64,000 nucleotides of DNA, taken from NCBI RefSeq assembly GCF_008704715.1, contig NZ_CP023689.1:7812001-7876000 (forward strand). The letters are read 5' to 3'. Positions 24,114 to 32,745 of this stretch are shown in pieces. Under the pieces are notes generated by a model. It had not been told where the DNA came from. It worked only from the letters and a program-made list of their open reading frames with translations, and ran no database searches. Made by a program: the position numbers and the translations under genes. Position 1 is the stretch's first letter. The number at the start of each line of letters is the position of its first letter. This stretch comes from Streptomyces chartreusis. GTDB lineage: Bacteria; Actinomycetota; Actinomycetes; Streptomycetales; Streptomycetaceae.

Positions 24114-24815
24114 ATGACCACTCCGGGCCGGGGTCTGCACGGCCATGTACTGGAAACACTCGGCCCCGCGATCACCGCCGGCGAGTACCCGCCGGGCAGC
24201 GTCCTGCGCACCGACGAACTGGCGCAGCGCTTCGATGTGTCCCGCTCGGTGATGCGCGAGGCGGTCCGCGTCCTGGAGTCCATGCACCTGGTCGAGTCCC
24301 GCCGCCGCGTCGGTGTGACGGTCCGCCAGAAGTCCGAGTGGAACGTCTACGACCCCCAGGTCATCCGCTGGCGGCTGGCCGGCGCCGACCGCCCCCACCA
24401 GCTGCGCTCGCTCACGGTCCTGCGCTCGGCGATCGAACCGGCCGCCGCCGGCCTCGCCGCGAAGCACGCCACCGCCGAGCAGTGCGCCGAGCTCACCGAG
24501 TGCGCCCTCGGCATGGTCGCCCACTCCCGCGGCCACCAGCTGGAGGGCTATCTGATCCACGACATGGCCTTCCACCGCGTCGTCCTGAACGCCTCCGGCA
24601 ACGAGATGTTCGCGCGCCTCGGCGACGTCGTGGCCGAGGTCCTGACGGGCCGCACCCACCACGAGATCATGTTCGAGGACCCCGACCCCGCCGCCGTCAC
24701 CCTCCACGTACAGGTCGCCGAGGCGATCCGCGCCGGCGACGCCGCCCGCGCGGAACACCTGACCCGCGAGATCACGGTCGGCGCACTCCAGGAGCTGGAC
24801 ATCCTGGCGCCATGA
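24114..24815 (+). CDS. gntR: GntR-family regulator, FadR/FCD subfamily, of the gluconate operon
   Basis: A 233-residue repressor. The N-terminal winged helix contains GEYPPGSVLRTDELAQRFDV then SRSVMREAVRVLESMHLVES. The C-terminal all-helical FCD domain has the metal-binding pattern with Asp/His in LIHDMAFHRVVLNASGNEMF and a later His in HVQVAEAIRAGD. It diverges from gntK across 137 bp that contain a GT-N3-AC palindrome, so it likely represses the gluconate operon and itself until gluconate or 6-phosphogluconate binds. A TACGCT -10 element 6 bp before the ATG suggests leaderless translation. Its stop overlaps the next gene (ATGA). Confidence 0.9.
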   Translation: MTTPGRGLHGHVLETLGPAITAGEYPPGSVLRTDELAQRFDVSRSVMREAVRVLESMHLVESRRRVGVTVRQKSEWNVYDPQVIRWRLAGADRPHQLRSLTVLRSAIEPAAAGLAAKHATAEQCAELTECALGMVAHSRGHQLEGYLIHDMAFHRVVLNASGNEMFARLGDVVAEVLTGRTHHEIMFEDPDPAAVTLHVQVAEAIRAGDAARAEHLTREITVGALQELDILAP

Positions 24816-25174
24816 CCGAGGACGGCCGGCGGGCGGACATCGAGCGCGTCATCGCGCCGCTGACGGAGAACATGCTGAAGGCCGGCGACTTCGGCTTCGA
24901 CGCGATCCGGCGCCTGGGCAACCCGATGCCCATGCTCGTGCACAACGAGGGGCAGGAGCGGTTGGAGCTGTGGCTGGAGCCGTTCGGGCAGGACTACTGG
25001 CTGGAGCCCGGGGAGGCCGTCCACGTCACGTCCTACGGGACCTGGAGCGACCATCCGTTCGAGACGGTCCACGAGCCCGGCCGTCTCACCGTCTGGGCCA
25101 CGTCCTGGTTCGCGACCGTCACCGACCGCGAGGGCAACGAGTTCCCGCCGGGCCGGCGGGACGCCACCCCCTAG
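24812..25174 (+). CDS. Conserved hypothetical, small beta-rich protein
   Basis: A 120-residue protein not recognised as a named family. The sequence has alternating strands, for example LVHNEGQERLELWLEPFGQDYWLEPGEAVHVTS and GRLTVWATSWFATVTDREG, which could form a small cupin- or jelly-roll-like barrel. There are no signal peptide, Cys or obvious metal ligands. Its ATG overlaps the gntR stop by 4 bp, so it is translationally coupled to the gluconate regulator, and its stop abuts the convergent YchJ gene. A role in sugar-acid metabolism is only a guess from position. Confidence 0.7.
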   Translation: MTEDGRRADIERVIAPLTENMLKAGDFGFDAIRRLGNPMPMLVHNEGQERLELWLEPFGQDYWLEPGEAVHVTSYGTWSDHPFETVHEPGRLTVWATSWFATVTDREGNEFPPGRRDATP

Positions 25175-25558
25175 TCAGTCCAGGAACTCCCCGTCCACGT
25201 ACACCCAGGCCCCGTCCACCCGCTCGAACCGGCTGCGTTCGTGCAGTGAGCCGCCCCGGTAGGAGGCGCGGAAGGTCACCGTGCCCGTGGTGTGGAACGC
25301 CGAGCCGTCCGTCGTGGCCACGATCTCGAGGCCGGTCCACCGCATGCCGGGATCGAGGTCCAGCCGGGCGGGACGCGTCCGTGGATGCCAGGTGCGCAGC
25401 AGGTACGCCGGATCGCCCTTGACGAAGGCGCTGTAGCGCGAGCGCATCAGCGCCTCGGCGGTCGGCGCGGCCGCGGCAACGGAATGGAAGCGGCCGCAGC
25501 ACTCGTCGTACGAAGCGGGCAGGCCGCACGGGCAGGAACGCGTGGTCATGCGTGCCAT
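25175..25558 (-). CDS. YchJ family metal-binding protein (SEC-C type N-terminus)
   Basis: A 127-residue YchJ-like protein. The N-terminal CPCGLPASYDECCGRFH is a SEC-C-like zinc-binding motif, followed by the conserved ALMRSRYSAFVKGDPAYLLRTWHP and a cystatin/NTF2-like body ending YVDGEFLD. The precise role of YchJ is unknown. The start is either 25558 (MARMTT) or 25549 (MTTRSC); neither has a clear ribosome site. It starts 4 bp after the M1 peptidase stop, so it may be the last gene of the Pls-M1 unit. Confidence 0.88.
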   Translation of the reverse strand: MARMTTRSCPCGLPASYDECCGRFHSVAAAAPTAEALMRSRYSAFVKGDPAYLLRTWHPRTRPARLDLDPGMRWTGLEIVATTDGSAFHTTGTVTFRASYRGGSLHERSRFERVDGAWVYVDGEFLD

Positions 25559-25562
25559 TGTG

Positions 25563-26996
25563 CTAGCCCGCCGCCCGTGTCTCGGCCCCCGGCAGCGGCG
25601 GCAGCGCGGGTCCGTGCAGCCACGCCCGCAGCAGCTCGTCCACCGGCTCGCTCGCGAAGCGGGCCACATGGGACGTGAACGCCGTCGTCGTCACCGTGCC
25701 GCCCCGGTGCAGCTGACCCCAGCTGCGCAGCATGCGGAAGAAGGCGATGTCGCCCAGCGCGCAGCGCACCGCGTGCAGGGTCAGCCCGCCGCGCTCGTAG
25801 AGCCGGTCGTCGAACATCGCCTTGCGGCCCGGGTCGGCCAGCCGCAGGTCCTGCGGCATCGACGACAGCAACCGGTGCGCCGCGGAAGCGAGTTGCTGCG
25901 CCGTCCGCCCGCCCGAGCGCTCCGACCACAGCCACTCCGCGTACTTCGCGAGCCCTTCGTTCAGCCAGATGTGCCGCCAGTCCGCGATGGACACGCTGTT
26001 GCCGAACCACTGGTGCGCCAGCTCGTGCGCCACCAGCCGCTCCGAACCCCGCCCCCCGTCCACATGGTTGGCGCCGAACAGCGACAACCCCTGTGCCTCG
26101 ACGGGCACATCGAGTTCCTCCTCGGTCACCACGACCGCGTACTCGTCGAACGGGTACGGCCCGAACAGCTCCTGGAAGACGTCCATCATCTGCGGCTGAC
26201 GCGCGAAGTCCCGCGAGAAGTCCGCCAGCAGATGCGCCGGGATGTGCCCGTGCTGCGGCACCCCGCCCAGCCCCGGGTCGCCCAGCAGCACCGTCTGGTA
26301 CTTCCCGATCGACAGCCCGACGAGATAGCTGGAGGTCGGCGCGGCCTGCTCGTAGACCCAGGTGGTGGTGCTCGCCTTCGTCGTCCGCGTCAGCAGCCGC
26401 CCGCCCGCGACCACCGCGTACGCCGACGGCGTGGTGATCGAGATCTGGTACGACGCCTTGTCGGCCGGCCGGTCGTTGCACGGGTACCACGACGGCGCCC
26501 CGATCGGCTGGCTCGCCACCAGCGCCCCGTCCTCCAGCTCCTCCCAACCGACACCGCCCCACGGGCTGTTCACCGGCTTGGGATTGCCCGACCAGTGCAC
26601 CTCGACCGTGAAGGCGGCCCCGGCCCGGACCGGCTTCGCCGGGCGCACCCGCAGCCTGCCGCCGCGGTGCGTGTAGTGCGGCTGGCGCCCGTCCACCCGG
26701 ACCCGCCCGATCTTGAAGTCGGCGAGGTTCAGCACGAACTCGGCCAGCGGCGAGCGCCCCGCGATCGCGTTGATCCGGGCCGTCGCCGACAGCCGGTTCG
26801 GGCCCGGGCGGTAGTCCAGCGCCAGCTCGTACCGGTGCACCCGGTAGCGGGAATCGCCGTGCTCCGGGAAGTACGGGTCCGCGCCCGCCGCCTGCTGAAC
26901 TGCCACTGCTGTCTGTGCTCCCTGCGCCTTGCCGCTGCCACTCCGTGCCGGTCCACCGCTCTCCGGCCCGGGGTGGGCCGTGCTCAGGGACGCCAT
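25563..26996 (-). CDS. M1-family zinc aminopeptidase
   Basis: A 477-residue metallopeptidase. The zinc site HELAHQWFGN is followed by the third ligand Glu in WLNEGLAKYAEW, and the exopeptidase-type substrate loop is seen as SQPIGAPSWYPCNDRP. It holds the N-terminal beta domain and thermolysin-like catalytic domain but lacks the long C-terminal helical domain of PepN, so it is a short M1 form. No signal peptide is visible. The ATG lies inside the end of the Pls-like synthetase gene (13-bp overlap), implying coupled translation. Zinc aminopeptidases that degrade epsilon-poly-lysine are known from S. albulus, so product trimming or self-protection is plausible, but inferred. Confidence 0.88.
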   Translation of the reverse strand: MASLSTAHPGPESGGPARSGSGKAQGAQTAVAVQQAAGADPYFPEHGDSRYRVHRYELALDYRPGPNRLSATARINAIAGRSPLAEFVLNLADFKIGRVRVDGRQPHYTHRGGRLRVRPAKPVRAGAAFTVEVHWSGNPKPVNSPWGGVGWEELEDGALVASQPIGAPSWYPCNDRPADKASYQISITTPSAYAVVAGGRLLTRTTKASTTTWVYEQAAPTSSYLVGLSIGKYQTVLLGDPGLGGVPQHGHIPAHLLADFSRDFARQPQMMDVFQELFGPYPFDEYAVVVTEEELDVPVEAQGLSLFGANHVDGGRGSERLVAHELAHQWFGNSVSIADWRHIWLNEGLAKYAEWLWSERSGGRTAQQLASAAHRLLSSMPQDLRLADPGRKAMFDDRLYERGGLTLHAVRCALGDIAFFRMLRSWGQLHRGGTVTTTAFTSHVARFASEPVDELLRAWLHGPALPPLPGAETRAAG

Positions 26997-29900
26997 GCCT
27001 CGATCGGGTTGCCCAGCCAACGGGTGTCGTCAGGGACGGACTCCGCAGCCATGACGAGCGACGCGGGACCCAGAGTCGTGCGGGCCCCGATCGCGCTGCC
27101 GGGCAGGACGATCCCGCCAGGACCCAGCGTCGCGCCCTCACGGAGGACCACAGTATCCGTCCGCAAGATCCGGTCGTGGAAGAGGTGTGTCTGGAGCACA
27201 CAGCCCCGGTTCACGGTCGCGGCGTCCTCCAAGGTCACCAAGTCCGTCTCCGGCAGCCAGTAGCTGTCCACCCACACGCCCTTGCCGATCCGCGCGCCGA
27301 GCCCCCGCAGCCACGCCGTCATCACCGGCGTACCCGGTACCGAGCCCGCCAACCACGGCACGGCGAGCACCTCGACGAAGGTGTCGGCCAGCTCGTTGCG
27401 CCACACGAAGGACGACCACAGCGGATGCTCCCCGCTGCGGTGCCGCCCCACGAGCAGCCACTTCGCGACGATCGACACCAGCCCGGCGGCGGCACCCGCC
27501 GCGAGCAGCACCAGCCCGGACAGCAGCGGCGCCCAGACCCCCAGCACGCACAGCGCGGCGACCGTCAGCACCGCGATGCCCGCCGAGCAGAACACCGGCA
27601 CGATCCGGCACAGCTCCACCAGGCCGCGCGCCCACAGCAGCCGGGCCGGCGGGTCGTACGTCCGGCTCTGGTCGCCGTCGGACGCGGCACGCGGCAGCTT
27701 GACCGGCGGCAGCCCCAGATACGAGGTGCCCTTCTTGGCCTTCTTCGGCGTCGCCGACAGCACACCGACAAGCCCGCCGTCCGGCACGGTCCGCCCGGGC
27801 CCGGTCATCCCCGAGTTCCCGAGGAACGCCCGCCGCCCGATCTCCGCGCGCCCGATCCGCATCCAGCCGCCACCGAGCTCGTACGGCGCGGTCAGCGTGT
27901 CGTCGGCCAGGAACGCGCCCTCGCCGACCGTCGTCAGACTCGGCAGGGCGAGCACCGTGGACACCTCGGCGCCCCGCCCGATCCGCATCCCGAGCAGCCG
28001 CAGCCACACCGGCGTGGCCAGCCCGGCGTACAGCGGGAACAGGGTGTCGCGGGCACGGTCCATCAGCTGCGTCACGGTCCAGGCCTGCCAGCCGACCCTG
28101 CTGTGCGTGGGATGAGTGCCCTCGCGCAGCCCGAGGCTCAGCAGCCGTACGGAGACCAGGATCAGCAGCGCGTACGCCGCCCCGAAGGCGAGCGTCGCCG
28201 GTACGAGGGCCAGCGCGGCGCCCACCAGGGGCGAGCCCGGCGTGAAGAACACCCGGCCGACGAGGAACGCGGCCGCACCCGCCAGCACGGGCAGCGCGCT
28301 CAGCGCGAAACCGGTCAGGCCGTACATCACCCGCCAGTACGTGCCGCGCCGCGGCCGGTCCTTGGGCCAGTTGCGCTTGGCCTTGCCGAGCTTGACCGCG
28401 GGCGCACCCGCCCAGCGCTGCCCGGTCGGGACCTGCCCGGTCACCGCCGAGCCGGGCGCCACCTCGGCCCGCTTGCCGACCCGGGCGCCCGGGAAGAGCA
28501 TGCTGCGGGTGCCGACGACGGCGTGCGCGCCGACCTTGACCGAGCCGATCTCCAGCCGGTCCCCGTCCAGCCAGTACCCGGACAGGTCCACCTCGGACTC
28601 GACCGCGGCGCCGCGCCCCAGCTTCAGCAGCCCGGTGACCGGCGGCAGCGAGTGCAGGTCCACCTCGGGCCCGACCTTGGCGCCCAGCGCCCGCGCGTAC
28701 CGCTCCAGCCAGGCCCCGGTCAGCGAGGTCGCCCCGCTGAACTCGGCCAGCCGCTCGGCCGTCCACAGCCGCAAGTGCACACTGCCACCGCGCGGGTACC
28801 GGCCCGGCTTCACGCCCCTGAGCAGCAGCCGCGCCCCGCCGGCGGCCAGCGCGAGCCGCCCCGGCGGGCTGAACAGCGCCACCGCCCCGGCCGCGAGCAG
28901 CCACCAGGGCGCCGTCGGCAGCCACCCGTAGGCGGGCAGCAGGTTCCCGAGCGCGGCCAGCACGACCGTCCAGCGCAGGCCGAGCAGCGTGAACAGCGGA
29001 ACGAGCAGCAGAAGCTGGATCAGCTGCGCACTCCGGGGCACCGGCGCGACGATCCGCTCCGCCCCGTCGTCGTGCGCGGACTTCTCCAGGTGCCGGGCCA
29101 GCTTCCGCAGCACCGGCTGCTGGTAGATGTCCAGGACGGCCGCGCTCGGATAACGGGTGCGCAGCCGCGTCGTCAGCTGTGCGGCGGCCAGGCTGCCGCC
29201 GCCGATCGCGAAGAAGTCGTCGGAGGCGCTGGTGACGGGGATGCCGAGGACCTCGGTCCACTGCTCCGCCAGCCATGCCTCGGTGCCGTACAGATGCTCC
29301 GCAGGTCCGCCCGTCTCCAGGCCCTCCAGCGGCCAGGGCAGCGCGTTGCGGTCCACCTTGCCCGAGGTGCGGGTCGGCAGGTCGTCCACCGGCGCCAGCA
29401 GCGGCACCAGCGCGGCCGGCAGCTCCGCGCGCAGCTTCTCCACCGCGGTCGCCTGGTCCCAGCCGTCCTGCGTGACGACGTACCCGACGAGAAGCTGATT
29501 GCCGCTGCGGGCCGTCCGCACGGCGGCCGCCGCACCGGCGACACCGGGCAGCGCCTGCAGCGCTGCGTCCACCTCACCGAGCTCGATCCGCCGCCCGCCG
29601 AGCTTGATCTGCTCGTCGGCCCGCCCGAGGAAGACCAGCCCCTCCGGCTCCGCCTTGACGAGGTCACCACTGCGATACGCCCGCTCCCAGCCCAGCGACT
29701 GAAGCGGGGCGTACTTCTCCGCGTCCTTCTCGGCGTCGAGATACCGGGCGAGACCGACCCCGCCGATCACCAGCTGCCCGCTCGCGCCCATCGGCACGGG
29801 CTCCCCGGCCTCGTCCACGACGGCCAGCTCCCAGCCGTTCAGCGGCAGCCCGATCCGGATCGGCTCCTCGCCGCTCATCAGCGCCGCGCAGGCCACCACG

Positions 29901-30838
29901 GTCGCCTCGGTGGGCCCGTAGGTGTTCCAGACCTCACGGCCCTCGGTCACCAGCCGCTGCGTCAGCTCGGGCGGGCAGGCCTCACCGCCGAAGATCAGCA
30001 GTCGTACGTCGTTGAGGGTCTCCGGCTCCCAGAGCGCGGCGAGCGTGGGCACGGTCGACACGACCGTGATCTCCTGCTCCACCAGCCACGGCCCGAGATC
30101 GGCACCGCTCCTGACCTGCGAACGCGGCACCGGCACCAGACAGGCGCCGTACCGCCAGGCCAGCCACATCTCCTCGCAGGAAGCGTCGAACGCGACCGAC
30201 AGGCCCGCCATGACCCGGTCGCCGGGCCCGATCGGCTCCTCGGTGAGGAACAGCGCGGCCTCGGCGTCCACGAAGGCGGCGGCACTGCGGTGCGAGACGG
30301 CGACGCCCTTCGGCTTCCCGGTCGAACCGGACGTGAAGATGATCCAGGCGTCGTGCCCGACACCGGGGCGCGCGGCGGGAACGTCACTGCGGGAGTGCAC
30401 GGTCAGCTCGTGCCCGGCGCCCACGACGGCCCGTACGTCCGCCTCGCCGAACACCAGCTCGGCCCGCTCGTCCGGGTCCTCGGCGTCCACCGGGACATAG
30501 GCGGCACCGGCCGCGAGCACGGCGAGGATCGCGACGTACAGGTCGTTGGTGCCGGACGGCACCCGCACGCCCACCCGGTCCCCGAGCCCGACCCCGGCCG
30601 CGCCCAGCGCGCGCCGCAGCCGCTCCACCTCGACCGCCAGCTCCCGGTAGGTCAGGCCGGTCGTGCCGTCGTCCAGCGCCGGCTCGTCCGGGAAGGAGCG
30701 CACCGACGCGTCGAAGACGTCGACGAGCGTGCGCGGGGAGGCCGCGGGGCCTCCGGAGAAACGGGCGGTGTCGCCGAACTTCTCGCGGAGTTCTTCGTCG
30801 AGCAGGCCGAGAGCATCGCTCTCGTGTATCGCTGCCAT
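26984..30838 (-). CDS. Pls/PosA-type nonribosomal homo-poly(amino acid) synthetase
   Basis: A 1284-residue membrane NRPS. The adenylation domain is at about residues 40-500 (FTSGSTGKPKG 168-178; NTYGPTE 305-311; YRSGDLVK; TSGKVDR with Lys494). The carrier domain has DDFFAIGGGSL with the phosphopantetheine Ser549. Six membrane helices follow in three pairs, alternating with three left-handed beta-helix, acetyltransferase-like soluble domains (e.g. SVKVGAHAVVGTRSMLFPGA). This is the architecture of epsilon-poly-L-lysine synthetase. Reading the specificity pocket by alignment to GrsA gives D218 A219 E222 S261 I282 G284 T306 V314 V315 K494, a lysine-like code, so lysine or another basic residue is the likely monomer. 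The ATG has a GAGG site. It overlaps the M1 peptidase gene. Confidence 0.9.
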   Translation of the reverse strand: MAAIHESDALGLLDEELREKFGDTARFSGGPAASPRTLVDVFDASVRSFPDEPALDDGTTGLTYRELAVEVERLRRALGAAGVGLGDRVGVRVPSGTNDLYVAILAVLAAGAAYVPVDAEDPDERAELVFGEADVRAVVGAGHELTVHSRSDVPAARPGVGHDAWIIFTSGSTGKPKGVAVSHRSAAAFVDAEAALFLTEEPIGPGDRVMAGLSVAFDASCEEMWLAWRYGACLVPVPRSQVRSGADLGPWLVEQEITVVSTVPTLAALWEPETLNDVRLLIFGGEACPPELTQRLVTEGREVWNTYGPTEATVVACAALMSGEEPIRIGLPLNGWELAVVDEAGEPVPMGASGQLVIGGVGLARYLDAEKDAEKYAPLQSLGWERAYRSGDLVKAEPEGLVFLGRADEQIKLGGRRIELGEVDAALQALPGVAGAAAAVRTARSGNQLLVGYVVTQDGWDQATAVEKLRAELPAALVPLLAPVDDLPTRTSGKVDRNALPWPLEGLETGGPAEHLYGTEAWLAEQWTEVLGIPVTSASDDFFAIGGGSLAAAQLTTRLRTRYPSAAVLDIYQQPVLRKLARHLEKSAHDDGAERIVAPVPRSAQLIQLLLLVPLFTLLGLRWTVVLAALGNLLPAYGWLPTAPWWLLAAGAVALFSPPGRLALAAGGARLLLRGVKPGRYPRGGSVHLRLWTAERLAEFSGATSLTGAWLERYARALGAKVGPEVDLHSLPPVTGLLKLGRGAAVESEVDLSGYWLDGDRLEIGSVKVGAHAVVGTRSMLFPGARVGKRAEVAPGSAVTGQVPTGQRWAGAPAVKLGKAKRNWPKDRPRRGTYWRVMYGLTGFALSALPVLAGAAAFLVGRVFFTPGSPLVGAALALVPATLAFGAAYALLILVSVRLLSLGLREGTHPTHSRVGWQAWTVTQLMDRARDTLFPLYAGLATPVWLRLLGMRIGRGAEVSTVLALPSLTTVGEGAFLADDTLTAPYELGGGWMRIGRAEIGRRAFLGNSGMTGPGRTVPDGGLVGVLSATPKKAKKGTSYLGLPPVKLPRAASDGDQSRTYDPPARLLWARGLVELCRIVPVFCSAGIAVLTVAALCVLGVWAPLLSGLVLLAAGAAAGLVSIVAKWLLVGRHRSGEHPLWSSFVWRNELADTFVEVLAVPWLAGSVPGTPVMTAWLRGLGARIGKGVWVDSYWLPETDLVTLEDAATVNRGCVLQTHLFHDRILRTDTVVLREGATLGPGGIVLPGSAIGARTTLGPASLVMAAESVPDDTRWLGNPIEAWRP

Positions 30839-31189
30839 CCGGTCCTCGCGTCTCGATCCCGGATGCCTCCGGGGCGCTGGCGGGCCCGCAGGTTTGCCTG
30901 GGGTTGTCCGGCTCCAGCTCCGTAACAAGCCGGAAATTTTAGTACGACGCTAGGTTCGGGGTCGGGGAACGGCCACTCGGAGCACCCGTTCGAGGCTACA
31001 CCGGAGCCCGGCGAACCCACGCTGACCTGGTGATCTTCTCTCGAACGAGACATCGCCCACACAGTGCGTGACAACGCGGTCGACGCAGCGTCCGGATGGC
31101 CCATCCCGGGATGCCGGGATCCCCGCGTTCGGCGGGAATGGACTTGAGCCGCGGCGGGTCGCGGCCGGTGTCCCGATGCCGGAGGGCGG
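30839..31189. promoter_or_regulatory. Divergent promoter region, Pls-like gene / membrane protein
   Basis: A gene-free stretch of 351 bp between divergent starts. It contains an unusually A/T-rich patch (about 30928-30946, GGAAATTTTAGTACGACG) likely to hold the promoter of the synthetase, and a perfect 12-bp palindrome CATCCCGGGATG at 31102-31113, 76 bp before the membrane-protein start. Nothing resembling an RNA gene is seen. Confidence 0.4.
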
Positions 31190-32455
31190 ATGACGAACCC
31201 ACCACAGGGAAGTCGCGCGACCAAGATCCTGCGGAGCACGGCCTCGGCCGTACTGATCGTCCTCGCGTGCATCCTCGTCCCCGTCACCGTGATCACGGTG
31301 TGGGTGCACGACATCGCCCTCGACACCGACCGCTACGTCAAGACGATGAAGCCGCTCGCCACCGACCGCGACATCGAGGACGCCGTGCGCCACCGGCTCG
31401 TCGACGCGGTGGACGTCCGTGTGGACGGCAAGCAGGTCACCTCCGACATCTCCGACTGGCTGAAGTCGCAGGGCCTGCCGCCCCGCGCTGCCGACGCCGT
31501 CAAGGCACTGGCCCCGCAGGTGGACGAGGCCGTGAACGCCGCCGCGGACCGGGTGGCGAAGCGCTTCGTCGAGAGCGACCGGTTCGAGAAGCTGTGGGTC
31601 ACGGCGAACCGGACCGCCCACTCGGCCGTGGTGCACGCCCTCACGGGCAAGGGCCGCGGGGCCATCGGCGTCGAGGAGGGCACCGTCACCCTCGACGTCG
31701 GAACCGCCGTGGAGCAGGTCAAGAAGGACTTGGTGAACGCCGGTATCCAGCCGGCTTCCAAGATCCCGGCCGTCGAGAAACAGGTGGTCCTGTTCAAGTC
31801 CGACAAGCTCGACCAGTTCCAGGACGGGGCGCGCGCGCTGGACCTGGCCGGCTACTGGATGCCGGTGATCACCGTGCTGCTCGGGGCGGTGGGCGTCCTG
31901 CTGGCCCGACGGCGACGCCGCGCCCTGGCGAAGGCGGCCCTGGGAGCGGCCTTCGGCTGTCTCGTCGTGGCCATCGCACTCGTCATCGCCCGCCACTACT
32001 ACCTGGACCATCTGCCGCCGACCGTCCTGTCCGAGCCGGCCGCCGCCTCCGTCTTCGACACCCTGCTGCGCTTCCTGAAGGTCACCCTGCGGACCGTGAT
32101 CGTGCTGGGTGTGGTGGTCGCCCTCGGCGCCTACTTCGTCGGTCCCGGGCGGCTGCCGCGCGCGGTGCGCGGCTGGGCCGAGCAGGGCGCGGACACCACG
32201 GCGGGATGGGCGGGCTCGCACGGCGTCACCACGGGCCGCGTCGGCACCTGGACCGAGGCCAACCGCAAGTGGCTCACCGTCGGCGTCCTGCTGCTGATCA
32301 CGCTGGTGTTCGCGCTGTGGAACAACCCCACGGTCCTCACGGTCGTGGTGCTGGTGATCATCCTGCTCGCGGCGCTGGCGGTGATCGCCCTGCTCGCGGC
32401 CGACGGCCGCGGCAACGCGGGGAGAACCCCGGAAAAGCAAGAAACCCCTGGTTGA
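31190..32455 (+). CDS. Hypothetical multi-spanning membrane protein
   Basis: A 421-residue protein. One N-terminal transmembrane helix (about 17-38) is followed by a roughly 200-residue polar, helix-rich domain (residues about 45-220, likely extracytoplasmic, no Cys). About four more helices follow (roughly 222-240, 246-264, 295-315 and a C-terminal pair 363-400). The family is not recognised; similar proteins of unknown function are common in Streptomyces. GGAGGGCGG precedes the ATG. The last codons form the left arm of the terminator hairpin at 32441-32465, with the stop codon in its loop. Confidence 0.8.
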   Translation: MTNPPQGSRATKILRSTASAVLIVLACILVPVTVITVWVHDIALDTDRYVKTMKPLATDRDIEDAVRHRLVDAVDVRVDGKQVTSDISDWLKSQGLPPRAADAVKALAPQVDEAVNAAADRVAKRFVESDRFEKLWVTANRTAHSAVVHALTGKGRGAIGVEEGTVTLDVGTAVEQVKKDLVNAGIQPASKIPAVEKQVVLFKSDKLDQFQDGARALDLAGYWMPVITVLLGAVGVLLARRRRRALAKAALGAAFGCLVVAIALVIARHYYLDHLPPTVLSEPAAASVFDTLLRFLKVTLRTVIVLGVVVALGAYFVGPGRLPRAVRGWAEQGADTTAGWAGSHGVTTGRVGTWTEANRKWLTVGVLLLITLVFALWNNPTVLTVVVLVIILLAALAVIALLAADGRGNAGRTPEKQETPG

Positions 32456-32465
32456 CAGGGGTTTC
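32441..32465. terminator. Bidirectional hairpin terminator containing a stop codon
   Basis: GAAACCCCTG and CAGGGGTTTC form a perfect 10-bp stem with loop GTTGA that contains the TGA stop of the membrane-protein gene. The flanking A and T runs let it work in both directions, so it can also terminate the tRNA-Leu transcript, whose 3' end is only 4 bp away. Confidence 0.8.
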
Positions 32466-32468
32466 AGC

Positions 32469-32556
32469 TGGTGTCCGAGGGGGGACTTGAACCCCCACGC
32501 CCGATAAAGGGCACTAGCACCTCAAGCTAGCGCGTCTGCCATTCCGCCACCCGGAC
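32469..32556 (-). tRNA. tRNA-Leu, anticodon GAG, CCA encoded
   Basis: The minus strand folds as a class II tRNA. The acceptor GTCCGGG pairs with CTCGGAC (one G-T). The anticodon stem CTAGC/GCTAG holds loop TTGAGGT with anticodon GAG. A long variable arm and the T-arm GGGGGTTCAAGTCCCCC are present. Discriminator A is followed by an encoded CCA (32469-32471). The long variable arm and A73 fit leucine. It should read CUC and CUU codons. Confidence 0.95.
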
Positions 32557-32745
32557 AAGGTGTCTGTCGTGCGGGATTTCCCCCGCGGCGACAGAGGAAA
32601 CATTACCAGGCTTTCGAGGGGTGCCCGATCACCCCCCGTCGCGACGTGAACGGCGTGTGACGGGTCGCGGCCGGTCTTGGGCAGGGCCGTGGTCGGGGGG
32701 AGGATGAGGGGGACCACCAGCAGCGACCGCGCGGAAGGAAGCAGC

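Noticed and set aside
26915..30925. Very long open frame on the plus strand opposite the Pls-like gene
   Set aside because: It is Arg/Pro/Gln-rich with no domain, no ribosome site, and mirrors codon bias of the real gene on the minus strand. Typical high-GC antisense shadow.
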